64,000 nucleotides of DNA from Paraburkholderia adhaesiva (lineage in GTDB: Bacteria; Pseudomonadota; Gammaproteobacteria; Burkholderiales; Burkholderiaceae), in the NCBI RefSeq assembly GCF_021390575.1, contig NZ_JAJEJQ010000001.1:124001-188000 (forward strand), in the 5' to 3' direction. The translations under genes were made by a program, and so were the position numbers. Within the stretch, counting starts at the first letter, position 1, and the number at the start of each line of letters is the position of its first letter. Of this stretch, positions 37,880 through 46,969 are shown in pieces. Below the pieces are notes generated by a model. That model did no database searches and had not been told where the DNA came from. It worked only from the letters and a program-made list of their open reading frames with translations.

Positions 37880-37955
37880 TTTGGTTTTCTGCTTTTGCGT
37901 AAATTTGGGTGGGTGGTCGGTCGCGTTTTAGCTGTGCTAGAATCGTTGCTTCGTT

Positions 37956-38031
<76 letters not shown>

Positions 38032-38064
38032 AGAACACGTCTGAAGTTGTACTAGAAAGTCCTG

Positions 38065-38098
38065 AAACCCGCGTAGCTGCAAGGCTCCGCGGGTTTTT
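38065..38098 (+). terminator. Intrinsic terminator after tRNA-Ala
   Basis: AAACCCGCG (38065-38073) pairs with CGCGGGTTT (38088-38096), then TTT. It lies 34 bases after the tRNA. Confidence 0.88.
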
Positions 38099-38207
38099 TG
38101 TTTCCAGCGATGTCCGGCGGAATCTGTTGACATCCGGTGGTTCGACGGGGCATTTTCGGGGGCACAATGCGAGCCGCGAAGGCTGATGCCCCCAACGAGG
38201 TCGAGAG

Positions 38208-38348
38208 ATGCCGCTACCCAAGATTGCCCATTTGCGCGAACGGCACCATACGCCGGCGTTCCGGCTGCATGTCGAGAGAGCTATACCTGATTTCGCGCAG
38301 CGCAAAGAGTGGCTCGCCGAAAACGGAATCGATGTCGAAGGTATCTAA
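38208..38348 (+). CDS. Small ORF of unknown function (46 aa)
   Basis: A 46-codon frame, MPLPKIAHLRERHH to GIDVEGI, with GAGG about eight bases before the ATG. It is soluble and basic at the N-terminus, ending in EWLAENGIDVEGI, which looks like a natural helix-turn segment rather than random translation. It may be a remnant of a larger gene of the insert. I do not recognise it and cannot show that it is translated. Confidence 0.35.
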   Translation: MPLPKIAHLRERHHTPAFRLHVERAIPDFAQRKEWLAENGIDVEGI

Positions 38349-38388
38349 AAGGATATCTAAGTGATGGCATTTATCTGAGGAAGACCGT

Positions 38389-39003
38389 ATGGCTTTGAGC
38401 ATTGTGTATGTATTAACTAATCCGGCTATGCCCGGTCTGGTGAAGATCGGCTATACAACCCAAGAGGATGCTAACGCCCGAATTGGCCAGTTATTTACGA
38501 CGGGCATTCCTGTCCCGTTCAAACTGGAGTTCGCGTGTAAGGTTCCCAACCCGGAGGAAGTGGAGAAGGCCCTGCATCTCGCCTTTGCTCCGAGCCGAAT
38601 TAACCCGAAGCGGGAATTCTTTCGTATTGAACCGGATCAGGCGATCGCAATCCTTCGACTGCTGCACGTCCAGGATGCGACTACTGAGATTGAGGCTCAG
38701 CCGAGTTCCATAGATGAACAGTCGATCGTTGCCGCGGAACAGTTAAAAGCCCGCCGTCCAAATCTTGATTTCGAGGAAATGGGGATTCCCGTTGGGGCCG
38801 AGCTTCGCTCAGTTCACACAGACGCAGTCGCGATTGTCGAGGGCAATCGGAAGGTTCGCTACAACGGAGAAGTGATGTCGTTGACGGCTGCGACGCGGTT
38901 GGACATGGATCTTGAATACAGCGTAGCACCCGGTCCGCATTGGACCTATAACGGGAAGACGGTTCGAGACATCTACGAAGAGACTTATGGGGATGTCGTT
39001 TGA
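38389..39003 (+). CDS. GIY-YIG (T5orf172-type) protein with C-terminal RAMA-like domain
   Basis: A 204-residue protein. Residues 4-95 are a T5orf172/MUG113-type GIY-YIG domain: SIVYVLTNPAMPGLVKIGYTTQEDANARI, then EKALHLAFAPSRINPKREFFRIEP with the catalytic-type Glu in REFF. Residues ~133-200 resemble a RAMA domain: VGAELRSVHTDAVAIVEGNRKVRYNGEVMSLTAATR and WTYNGKTVRDIYEETY. RAMA modules are found fused to or beside restriction and methylation enzymes, probably reading modified DNA. AGGAAGACCGT precedes the ATG. Position beside hsd genes suggests a defence role. The gene has lower GC than the chromosome. Confidence 0.82.
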   Translation: MALSIVYVLTNPAMPGLVKIGYTTQEDANARIGQLFTTGIPVPFKLEFACKVPNPEEVEKALHLAFAPSRINPKREFFRIEPDQAIAILRLLHVQDATTEIEAQPSSIDEQSIVAAEQLKARRPNLDFEEMGIPVGAELRSVHTDAVAIVEGNRKVRYNGEVMSLTAATRLDMDLEYSVAPGPHWTYNGKTVRDIYEETYGDVV

Positions 39004-39013
39004 CTGCGGAAGC

Positions 39014-39044
39014 GGCTGATTCGCGATGAGGTGAATCGGTTGCC
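39014..39044 (+). pseudogene. Relic of a YgjP-like metalloprotease gene (inverted copy)
   Basis: Reading rightward after the stop of the GIY-YIG gene, the codons give RLIRDEVNRLPN. This matches RQIRDEVNRLPV at the C-terminus of the leftward metalloprotease gene at 39511-40239 (nine identical residues in a row; 27 of 31 bases identical). No start or HExxH part remains. It is a decayed fragment of a second copy in the opposite orientation. Confidence 0.6.
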
Positions 39045-39271
39045 TAACGAGTTCACCCGGTCCGCTGCTTATCGTGGAGCGGAGGCGCTGCCGCAAGGAG
39101 GTGCCGCCTATCAGCACGATACTCAAGACATAACTGGCCCTTTCGATGCTCAGGTGCTGATTGCATACCACTTCGTCAGGTAGAGCATGCAGGTGTTTGC
39201 CATCAAGGATGAGAGGCGACATGACCGCTGTTTTTTGAGGCACTGGTGACTGCAGTTGCTCACGGACCATC

Positions 39272-39320
39272 AAAAAATCAAAGGGTTACAGGCAAGTTAC
39301 CTGTAACCCTTTGATTTTTT
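39272..39320. terminator. Bidirectional terminator, 21-base-pair perfect stem
   Basis: Arms 39272-39292 and 39300-39320 are perfectly complementary around a seven-base loop. The outer ends are six As and six Ts, so both strands end in a T-run. It separates the GIY-YIG gene from the leftward hsd operon (190 bases past the end of the latter). Confidence 0.93.
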
Positions 39321-39510
39321 TCGGCGTCATGTATCCACCAGGTGACCGGATTTCTCCCGACTCGATCAACACCGATGCCGCTCAAAAGGAGCTTCGTTGG
39401 TGTATGGAAGCGCGTTGCGCCAATGCCACTGGGGCGACCCCGTTTCACCCTCGAACAATCCCGTAGACCTACGCGTGCCGGACGAAAACCTCAACTGGCA
39501 TCGTCACACG

Positions 39511-40239
39511 CTAGTACACCCAGTCCTCATGCCGTACCGGCAGCCGGTTCACCTCGTCGCGAATCTGCCGCCACTGCGGCATGAACCTGTCCATCAGCGA
39601 CTGGAACCGCGCATTGTGGGTCGGCTCGATCAGGTGCAGCAGCTCGTGCACCAGGATGTATTCCAGGCAGTCCGGCGGCTTGCGCGCCAGGTCCGTATTC
39701 AGGCGAATGTTGCCGGATACCGGATTGCAACTTCCCCACTTCGTCTTCATGTGCTGAACAAGAATCCGTCGTGCCCGCACGCCCAGCAACGGCTCCCACT
39801 TTTCCAGCAAGGGCGGCACGGCACCCCGTAGCTGCTCCCGATACCACGCATCCAGCACATCACGGCGACGGCCTGAATCACTGCCGGGGCGCACCCCGAG
39901 TTCCAGCGTCGAGTGCTTCAGATTCACCGCCGGTGCCGCATCGGCCTCCACAATCCGCAGCAGGTAGCGCTTGCCCCAGACGTAATGGCTCTCACGGTCC
40001 AGATACTCACGGGCTGTCTCGCGCTCCTGCGCAAGCAGCTTGCGCTGCTGCCGCCTGATCCAGTCCAGCCGGGTAATGGCATAGACACGGATCACGTCCT
40101 GGGCCATATGCAGGGGCGCAGAAATGCGCACATGCCCATCCGGCGGATACACGCTCAGATGGACGTGCTTGATGTCCTTCCTCACCACATCGACATGCAG
40201 GTCGCCCAGGTCGATGCTGCTGCTCGGCGCCACGGTCAA
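39511..40239 (-). CDS. YgjP-like (DUF45/SprT-type) metallopeptidase of the type I R-M operon
   Basis: A 242-residue protein with the zinc motif HELLH at 198-202 and third ligand His 208 in EPTHNARF. Its preceding core is TKWGSCNPVSGNIRLNTDLARKPPDCLEYILVHELLHL, the standard DUF45 sequence. Such proteins are common last genes in type I restriction operons; their role there is unknown to me, possibly turnover of HsdR. The start overlaps the end of hsdR by four bases (ATGA), showing translational coupling. The C-terminus (IRDEVNRLPVRHEDWVY) reappears as an inverted relic at 39014. Confidence 0.9.
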   Translation of the reverse strand: MTVAPSSSIDLGDLHVDVVRKDIKHVHLSVYPPDGHVRISAPLHMAQDVIRVYAITRLDWIRRQQRKLLAQERETAREYLDRESHYVWGKRYLLRIVEADAAPAVNLKHSTLELGVRPGSDSGRRRDVLDAWYREQLRGAVPPLLEKWEPLLGVRARRILVQHMKTKWGSCNPVSGNIRLNTDLARKPPDCLEYILVHELLHLIEPTHNARFQSLMDRFMPQWRQIRDEVNRLPVRHEDWVY

Positions 40240-43200
40240 TACTCCTGCTTCTGGGCTTCGATAATCAGGAAGATGCGCTCGACCTCGCGGTCATCCTGAA
40301 GAATGTCCCACAAGGCCTGCTTGATCACGTTCTCGCGCGGCAGGACACCACGCCAGCCATCGGGACGCACGCGCCTGACAGCCGCATCGATTTCGAGCGC
40401 CTGGGTCAGTGCCTGCTCCTCGGTACGGCTGCTGGCCGCTTTCAGATTATTGAACAGCGCGCGCTTGCCGTTTGAATCCAGTGCGGCCGGCGTGTCGTCC
40501 GACTTGCCTGCCTGCACGCGCTTCACGAGATCGGCTATCTGCTTCAGGTACTGCTCGTAGTCGATCGCCTTTTCCTTGCGCTTTTTGATGATCTCATCGA
40601 GCAATGCGGACATCTTCGCAAAATACGCCGGATCGGTCAGGTGATCCTTCACGATCTTGCTGCGGACGTTGTTCTCGATGGTTTCGGCAACCGACTGGCG
40701 GTCCTTCATCTCGCCAAGTTTTTTCGCAATGGCGTCAGCAATGCCGGTCTTCACGATCAGGTCGAGCAGGCCAATGTTCTCGAATCCGGAAATCTTGCGC
40801 GGCTCACTGGCCTCGATGTACGTGTCGATCAGGTGGCGCATGTCCGCTTCATACGGCTTGAGGTCCAGCGTCTCTCCGCTTGCGAGGCGAATCGTCTCGC
40901 GCAGCTTCACGTACTGTTCCAGCTTCTGCCGGATCGCGGTCTGCTGTGACGCGTTGTAGCCCGCATCTTCCAGTTCATCGGCGATGCAGGCGTACGCACG
41001 CAGCAGGCCGACCACGCCGGTATAGAACGCGACCCGCTGCGGTTCGCGGGCTTTCAGATCGTCCGCGTTTTCGGTGTTGCCGCAGAAATAGTGGATATAT
41101 TGCAGCTCGCCCTTGGGCGGCTCCACTTTTTCCACGAGCAACGACAGGGCTTCGAGTGCTGCATCCAGACGCTCCCGGCCTTTCTGAACCCGGGTTTCGA
41201 GCATGACTTCCGGCGCGACGCCGCCCGCGCTATGGTCAAGCTCGGACGCGTACACGGCGAGCGCGTTCTCGACCTTCCTGAATAGATCCTTGTAGTCGAC
41301 GATGTAGCCGAAATCCTTGTCATCGGTATCGAGCCGGTTGGTACGGCAAATGGCCTGAAACAGGCCGTGATCCTGCATGGATTTGTCGATGTACAGATAC
41401 GTACAGGGCGGAGCGTCGAATCCGGTCAGGAGCTTGTCCACGACGATCAGCAGCTTCATGCCAGCCGGTTCCTTGATGAAGCGGGCCTTGGCCTGATCCT
41501 CGTACGTCTCGGTTCTTGACATGCCCGCCTTCGGCTGCACGTCTTTCAGCAGTTCGGTATAGGTGTTGAAGATGAACTGTTTGTCGGTCTCGGTATTCGC
41601 CCCGGTTTCTTCCAGGGTTACGTTTTTCGTCAGCGGGTTATAAGACGTGACGACGGCACACTTGCCCTTGAACGGCGTCTTCTGGAACAGCGCGAAATAC
41701 TTGCACGCCTCGTAGATGCTGGAAGCCACGAGCATGGCATTGCCGCGTTCGCTGGACAGCCGCGGCTTGACGCTGAAGTCGAAGATGATGTCCTCGACCA
41801 CGCGATCCATGCGCGAGCGCGAACTGAGCACCTGCTGCATCGTGCCCCACTGCTTTTTCAGTTCGTTCTTCTGCCAGTCGTTCAGCCCCTTCGTTTTGGC
41901 CTCGAACCAGGTATCGATTTTGTCCTGGGACCCGAGCTTCTGGTCAATATCGCGTGCCTCATAGACGAGATCGAGCACGACGCCATCCTCGACCGCCTCG
42001 CTGAACTTGTAGGTGTGGATGTAGCTGCCGAACACTTCCAGGCTGCTCGCCGCGTCGCGCTTGAGCAGCGGCGTGCCGGTAAAGCCGATGAACACGGCAG
42101 ACGGCATCATCGCTTTCATCACGCGGTTCAGGCGCCCGCCCTGGGTGCGGTGGCATTCATCCACGAACACGAATAGATCGCCCACTGTTTTGCTGGGCTG
42201 GGATTCCAGCTCCTTGATGAAGGCATCAAAATCCCCGTCGCCGAGTCCCTTGCCGGCGCCGAACTTGTGCACGAGTGAACACAGCAGGCGCGGAGCCGGT
42301 TGAGCCAGGCGGCCCATCAGGTCGCGCCCGCTGCTGGTGCGATGGATGGGTTCGCCGCTGCTCTCGAAGACACGCTTGATCTGCTTGTCCAGCTCGTCGC
42401 GGTCGGTGATGACGACCACGCGCGCATGTGGGTTGTTTTCCAGAATCCAGCGGGCCAGCAGCACCATCAGGATGCTCTTGCCCGCGCCCTGGGTGTGCCA
42501 GATGATCCCGCCCTGGCGTTTTCGCACGTGTTCCTGCGCGGCTTTGATGCCGAAATACTGATGCACGCGCGGTAGCTTCTTTACTCCGCCGTCGAACAGG
42601 ATGAAGTCGCGCATCAGCTCGATGAGCCGGGCCTTGTTGCACATCTTCAGCAGGTACTTGTCCAGCTTGTAGCCGCTGTTGTCGGCTTCGTCCTCTTTCC
42701 ACTGGAGGAAGAATTTTTCCGGTGTGCCAGTTGTGCCGTATTGCAGGCCTTCCGAATCGTTGCCGGCGAAAACGAACTGCACGGTGCTGAAGAACCACGC
42801 GTTGAATTCGTGTTGCTGGTTGGACAGGTTCTGCCGAATGCCGTCGCCGATGCTGACGCGGCTGTTTTTCAGTTCCAGCACGCCGATGGCAATGCCGTTG
42901 ACGTAGAGCACGATGTCCGGGCGACGTTCGTGACCACCCTTCAGGGTGACTTCCTCGGCAATGGCAAAGTGGTTTTTGAGCGGCTGTGTCCAGTTGATGA
43001 GCCACACCGTTTCAGCCACATGGTCGCCTTCGACCTTCACCGGGATGCCGTAGCGAAGAAGCTGATAGACCGCCTCGTTGTTCGCGTACAGCGCGCGCTG
43101 CGGATTGCCGGCCTCCTTTTTAAGCAGGTAGAGTGCCTGGCTGATCTGGGCCGGACGATAACCGGCATCGGTCAGATATGCCGTCAGCAACGCGTCTTCG

Positions 43201-43322
43201 ACGTTGCTGTTGCCTGTGCGATCGCTCCAGTCGCCGAGCGGGGCATAGCCCAGTTGCCCGGTGAACAGCTTGATGACGCGGTTTTGGGTGGCTTTTTCTG
43301 ATTTACCGATCTCGTCCGTCAT
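40236..43322 (-). CDS. hsdR: Type I restriction endonuclease subunit R
   Basis: A 1028-residue HsdR, close to EcoR124-type (about 1038). The N-terminal PD-(D/E)xK nuclease has D136, E150 and K152 (RRPDIVLYVNGIAIGVLELKNSR). The helicase part has Walker A QGAGKS (278-283), motif II DECH (388-391), motif III GFTGTPLL, and later VVDKLLTGFDAPPCTYLYIDK and QAICRTNRLD. The C-terminal helical region (from ~850) binds the methylase core. All catalytic parts are intact, so the subunit should cut and translocate DNA. AGGAAACTCCC precedes the ATG; hsdS ends 9 bases upstream. Confidence 0.96.
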   Translation of the reverse strand: MTDEIGKSEKATQNRVIKLFTGQLGYAPLGDWSDRTGNSNVEDALLTAYLTDAGYRPAQISQALYLLKKEAGNPQRALYANNEAVYQLLRYGIPVKVEGDHVAETVWLINWTQPLKNHFAIAEEVTLKGGHERRPDIVLYVNGIAIGVLELKNSRVSIGDGIRQNLSNQQHEFNAWFFSTVQFVFAGNDSEGLQYGTTGTPEKFFLQWKEDEADNSGYKLDKYLLKMCNKARLIELMRDFILFDGGVKKLPRVHQYFGIKAAQEHVRKRQGGIIWHTQGAGKSILMVLLARWILENNPHARVVVITDRDELDKQIKRVFESSGEPIHRTSSGRDLMGRLAQPAPRLLCSLVHKFGAGKGLGDGDFDAFIKELESQPSKTVGDLFVFVDECHRTQGGRLNRVMKAMMPSAVFIGFTGTPLLKRDAASSLEVFGSYIHTYKFSEAVEDGVVLDLVYEARDIDQKLGSQDKIDTWFEAKTKGLNDWQKNELKKQWGTMQQVLSSRSRMDRVVEDIIFDFSVKPRLSSERGNAMLVASSIYEACKYFALFQKTPFKGKCAVVTSYNPLTKNVTLEETGANTETDKQFIFNTYTELLKDVQPKAGMSRTETYEDQAKARFIKEPAGMKLLIVVDKLLTGFDAPPCTYLYIDKSMQDHGLFQAICRTNRLDTDDKDFGYIVDYKDLFRKVENALAVYASELDHSAGGVAPEVMLETRVQKGRERLDAALEALSLLVEKVEPPKGELQYIHYFCGNTENADDLKAREPQRVAFYTGVVGLLRAYACIADELEDAGYNASQQTAIRQKLEQYVKLRETIRLASGETLDLKPYEADMRHLIDTYIEASEPRKISGFENIGLLDLIVKTGIADAIAKKLGEMKDRQSVAETIENNVRSKIVKDHLTDPAYFAKMSALLDEIIKKRKEKAIDYEQYLKQIADLVKRVQAGKSDDTPAALDSNGKRALFNNLKAASSRTEEQALTQALEIDAAVRRVRPDGWRGVLPRENVIKQALWDILQDDREVERIFLIIEAQKQEY

Positions 43323-43331
43323 GGGAGTTTC

Positions 43332-44555
43332 CTAGACTAATCGTGTCTTGCCGGTCAGCAGTTCCTGCATCATGCCTTGTTTCAGCAGGTGGGTTTTTTC
43401 GCGGCGTGCTTCGAGTGTGGCCAGTTCGGTGTCCATGTCGGAGAGCACCTCGGCAATGGCGGTTTGCTCTTCAAATGAAGGCAAAGCAACTTCGAAATTA
43501 CGAACAACCCCCCAGTCCGCTCTCGGCATGTGCGTTCCGTAAGACACACTAGCGGCCTCAATGAAATCGTCCGTCTGCACAATCGCGAACACGAATCCGG
43601 CGCTGACTTGGTCTCTATCGAACATCAGTGGCCAAATCTCGGTCGTGCATATCCCGTCCTCAGATGCACGCCAATACTTGCGAAGATACGAACGCAAACG
43701 CCCGAATAACACGTCCCCCGCACGGAAACGATATTTCGATGCACTTGAATTGCTAGCCAAGCCTCGCGTCAGAAGGCGCCCATCACCCTGCCCAACATGC
43801 TCCAACTCCACGCATAGCGTTTCAGGTTCGACCTGCGCAGGCATGACCTTCTGATTCCGGATGGAGACAAACTCACCCAGCCGTCTCACCTCCCACTCCC
43901 CACCAAACCCCGGTAGCCGCGTCTTGCCGGTGAGCAGTTGCTGCATGGCGGCCTGCTTGAGGTCGCGCTTCTTGGCGATGAGTTTATCCAGGCCAGACAG
44001 CAGGGCGTCTACGTCGCTCAAGGCTTCGGCGATAGCGGATTGTTCACCCCTTCTAGGAAACGGAAGAGCGATCCCTCGAATAATGGTCGTATTTAGATTT
44101 GGCTGACCATTACCAGTTGCTATGTCTTCTCGAAGTCTTTCCGTTTGAGAATTGATGAAATAACAAACAAAAATCTTGTCTCCATCTCGCTGATTTATGA
44201 TTGCAGCGATACCGTCGTTAGCACAGCAAGTCGTATTGAGTACCTTTGCAACCCCTAGAGTTGCGCCGCTGTTGGCGATGATCAGGGTTCCCGCCTTTAA
44301 CGTTCGGCTATGCTTCGAGCCGTCCTCTGTCAAAAATCCGAAAGTCTCACTAATGTGAAGCTGATGATCTGGCACATTGGTTAACGCAGCCACGGTCAAC
44401 CACGGGATGAAATTCCCATTGAAGTAGCGCGGATCGCCCGCTGGCCTGGGTGAGCCACCTCGAACAATCGCTCCCAAATCTCCAAGGTGTTTTACTTCCC
44501 ACTCTTCGGGAATCACACCCACCTCAGTCTGCTTGTACCCCGGCCTCAGTTCCAC
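43332..44555 (-). CDS. hsdS: Type I restriction-modification specificity subunit S
   Basis: A 407-residue HsdS with two target-recognition domains. The first spans about residues 12-170 (EVGVIPEEWEVKHLGDLG, then FIPWLTVAALTNVP), and the second about 215-380 (WEVRRLGEFVSIRNQKV). Each is followed by a conserved helical repeat: LIAKKRDLKQAAMQQLLTGKTRLPGF and ARREKTHLLKQGMMQELLTGKTRLV. The start codon is GTG 44555, inside the end of hsdM (10-base overlap). GC is visibly lower than in the flanking chromosome, and lower still in the second part of TRD1. The recognition sequence cannot be predicted from sequence alone. Confidence 0.95.
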   Translation of the reverse strand: MELRPGYKQTEVGVIPEEWEVKHLGDLGAIVRGGSPRPAGDPRYFNGNFIPWLTVAALTNVPDHQLHISETFGFLTEDGSKHSRTLKAGTLIIANSGATLGVAKVLNTTCCANDGIAAIINQRDGDKIFVCYFINSQTERLREDIATGNGQPNLNTTIIRGIALPFPRRGEQSAIAEALSDVDALLSGLDKLIAKKRDLKQAAMQQLLTGKTRLPGFGGEWEVRRLGEFVSIRNQKVMPAQVEPETLCVELEHVGQGDGRLLTRGLASNSSASKYRFRAGDVLFGRLRSYLRKYWRASEDGICTTEIWPLMFDRDQVSAGFVFAIVQTDDFIEAASVSYGTHMPRADWGVVRNFEVALPSFEEQTAIAEVLSDMDTELATLEARREKTHLLKQGMMQELLTGKTRLV

Positions 44556-46969
44556 ACCGCCCCCATCTGGCGCAGATGCGCATCAACACGAGCAGACAGC
44601 GCGGCGACTTCATCCACCAGCACCGGCAACGGCGATTCGTAGCGCAACGCCAGATCACGCACACGGCTGGTCAGCGTGTGCGACACACGCTCCAGTTCAC
44701 TGGACACGGTAGCCGACAAAGCCGCGAGCCATTTATCCTCTACAACAAGCGTCCTGATCTCCTCAACAGTCAGCCTGGGGTATTGCGCGTAAGCCTTGGC
44801 ATCCAGCTCGGTTTCCAGCGCCCTAAGCTTCTTTTTCAGGCTGGTCTCCTTGTCAGCCAGCGCCTGCCATTGCTTCAATATGGCCAGTTCCTCGGCTGCA
44901 TCGTCATCCTTACCGATCTCCCTGATACGCTCCTTCACCGCCGCCGCATTGATCTTGTCGAAACCACTGAACACGCCGTCTTCGCCACCGTGCTCTTCCT
45001 CCAGTTCAGCCAGCGCGCTGCTGGCCGCTTCCAGTGCCGTGCTGGTCTCGTCAATGGTTATCTGCTCAGCCGCGAAATAGCGCGCAACGATATATGACTT
45101 CGGCACGAGGTCGCACGCCCAACCCTTGTCCTTCTCCACAACCTTGGCGTTGTCGCCCTTGCCCTTCGTAATTTTTTCAATGACGCGATACGTCTGCGCC
45201 ACCCAGCCGTCGGACGCCAGCAGATAGGCATCGTCCTGCATGGTGTCGGCCCAGTAGTCCATCAGGTGCTGATACACGTCGTATGCATCGACCAGGGGCT
45301 TGCCTTCGTAGTGGTGCAACAGGCCATCGGCCAGCTCCACGACAAGCTGCTTCGGGTGGAAACTCGTATCCAGCGCCTTGAGTCTCGGAACGGTCACCAC
45401 TCGCCAGGCATCGAAATGCTGACCCATGTCGCCGAGGTACGCAGCAAACTGCGGATGCTGGAAGATGGTTTGCTTGATGGCCGCTTTGTCCACCGCCAGG
45501 GTCACATAACCGTCGCGCAGCGGCTGGAACAGCGCATCCTTCAGTTGCGGGCACACGGCCCAGTAGTCGTTCAGGGCGTCCACGTCCGCCAGAGGAATGC
45601 CGCCTTGCAGATGGCCCTGAATGTCCTGGATATCCTCCGCCACACTGCTGTCGATATAGCGTGGCAGGTTGAGGTTGAAGTCGTTCCTCTCGATCTCATC
45701 AAGGCCAACCAGACGCGCAAAACGCAGATCGCTTTCATCCTGGCGGGTGAACACATCCACGATGCGATGGATATCCTGTTCGCGCAGGCGGTTCTTGGGA
45801 CCATCCTTGATGAAGCCGCTGCTGGCATCGACCATGAAGATGCCCTTGCGAGCCTGGGCGTTTTCCTTGTCGATGACGACGATGCAGGCGGGAATGCCGG
45901 TGCCATAGAACAGGTTCGCCGGCAGACCAATGATGCCCTTGATGTAGCCGTGGCGAATCAGGTTGCCGCGGATCTCGGCTTCAGCATTGCCCCGGAACAG
46001 CACACCATGCGGCAGGATGCACGCGCCCTTGCCAGCAGATTTCAGGCTACGCACGATATGCAGTAGATAGGCATAGTCGCCCTGCTTGGCTGGCGGCACG
46101 CCAAATGTGTCGAAACGCCCGTGCGGATCGCTAAGCGGATCAAGCCCCGTGCTCCAGCGCTTGTCGGAGAACGGCGGATTGGCGACTACAAAGTCGAAGG
46201 TCTTCATGGCCGCACCATCCAGAAACTTCGGATCGGTCAGCGTATTGCCCTGGGCAATCAGCGCCGTGGGGTTGTCGTGCAGGATCATGTTCATGCGCGC
46301 GAGGCCGCTGGTCGCTGAATCCTTTTCCTGCCCGTACAGGGTGACATCCGTGTGCGCGGCATCGCCGACCTTCAGCAACAGCGAGCCGGAACCGCAGGTC
46401 GGATCGTATATGGTGGTGTCCGTGCTGGTCTCGGCATTCCCGATGCCGATGACCGCAGCCAGGATGCGACTGACTTCGGCCGGCGTATAGAACTGTCCCT
46501 TGCTCTTGCCACTTTCAGTGGCGAAGTGGCGCATCAGGTATTCGTAGGCGTCACCGAGAATGTCATCGCCGTCTGCCCGGTTCTTCGAGAAGTCCAGTTC
46601 CGGGTTCTCGAACACAGCGATCAGGTCGCTCAGCCGCTTGACCATTTCCGCGCCGCTACCGAGCTTGCCGGTGTCGTTGAAGTCCGGCATGTCCGACAGC
46701 CTGTTGGCCGTGGCCAGCGGGCCGACGATCTTCTTGTTGATCTGGTCGCCGATGTCCGGCTTACCCTTCAGGGCCACCATGTCCGCGAAGCTTGCGCCGT
46801 CGGGAATCGTGATCGGCGCATAGCGCTGCCCGGCGTATTTATCGCTGACGTACTTGATGAACAGGAGGACCAGTACATAGTCCTTGTACTGGCTGGCATC
46901 CATGCCGCCGCGCAACAGGTCGCAGGATTCCCAGAGGGAAGGGTAAAGCTCGGATTTCTTGATTGCCAT
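44546..46969 (-). CDS. hsdM: Type I restriction-modification methyltransferase subunit M
   Basis: An 807-residue N6-adenine DNA methyltransferase. The N-terminal helical domain starts ELYPSLWESCDLLRGGMDASQYKDYVLVLLFIKYVSD. SAM-binding motif: DPTCGSG (189-195). Catalytic motif: NPPF (264-267). It is 250-300 residues longer than classic HsdM (~520); the extra C-terminus (from ~520) is helical and includes EELEEEHGGEDGVFSGFDKINAAAVKERI and a coiled-coil stretch of about 660-770. It heads the operon hsdM-hsdS-hsdR-metalloprotease. Both motifs are intact, so it should protect host DNA. Confidence 0.95.
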   Translation of the reverse strand: MAIKKSELYPSLWESCDLLRGGMDASQYKDYVLVLLFIKYVSDKYAGQRYAPITIPDGASFADMVALKGKPDIGDQINKKIVGPLATANRLSDMPDFNDTGKLGSGAEMVKRLSDLIAVFENPELDFSKNRADGDDILGDAYEYLMRHFATESGKSKGQFYTPAEVSRILAAVIGIGNAETSTDTTIYDPTCGSGSLLLKVGDAAHTDVTLYGQEKDSATSGLARMNMILHDNPTALIAQGNTLTDPKFLDGAAMKTFDFVVANPPFSDKRWSTGLDPLSDPHGRFDTFGVPPAKQGDYAYLLHIVRSLKSAGKGACILPHGVLFRGNAEAEIRGNLIRHGYIKGIIGLPANLFYGTGIPACIVVIDKENAQARKGIFMVDASSGFIKDGPKNRLREQDIHRIVDVFTRQDESDLRFARLVGLDEIERNDFNLNLPRYIDSSVAEDIQDIQGHLQGGIPLADVDALNDYWAVCPQLKDALFQPLRDGYVTLAVDKAAIKQTIFQHPQFAAYLGDMGQHFDAWRVVTVPRLKALDTSFHPKQLVVELADGLLHHYEGKPLVDAYDVYQHLMDYWADTMQDDAYLLASDGWVAQTYRVIEKITKGKGDNAKVVEKDKGWACDLVPKSYIVARYFAAEQITIDETSTALEAASSALAELEEEHGGEDGVFSGFDKINAAAVKERIREIGKDDDAAEELAILKQWQALADKETSLKKKLRALETELDAKAYAQYPRLTVEEIRTLVVEDKWLAALSATVSSELERVSHTLTSRVRDLALRYESPLPVLVDEVAALSARVDAHLRQMGAVWN

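Larger units (their letters stand above)
39004..39510. other. Relic-rich gap inside the insert
   Basis: About 500 bases holding the metalloprotease fragment, a 21-base-pair terminator hairpin and a 45-codon frame (39329-39466, starting MYPPGDRISPDS). The latter looks more protein-like than random but has no ribosome-binding site. It reads as debris of earlier insert gene content. Confidence 0.45.

Noticed and set aside
39329..39466. 45-codon frame in the insert gap (MYPPGDRISPDS...)
   Set aside because: Composition is somewhat protein-like, but it lacks a ribosome-binding site and known family; noted only as possible gene debris.
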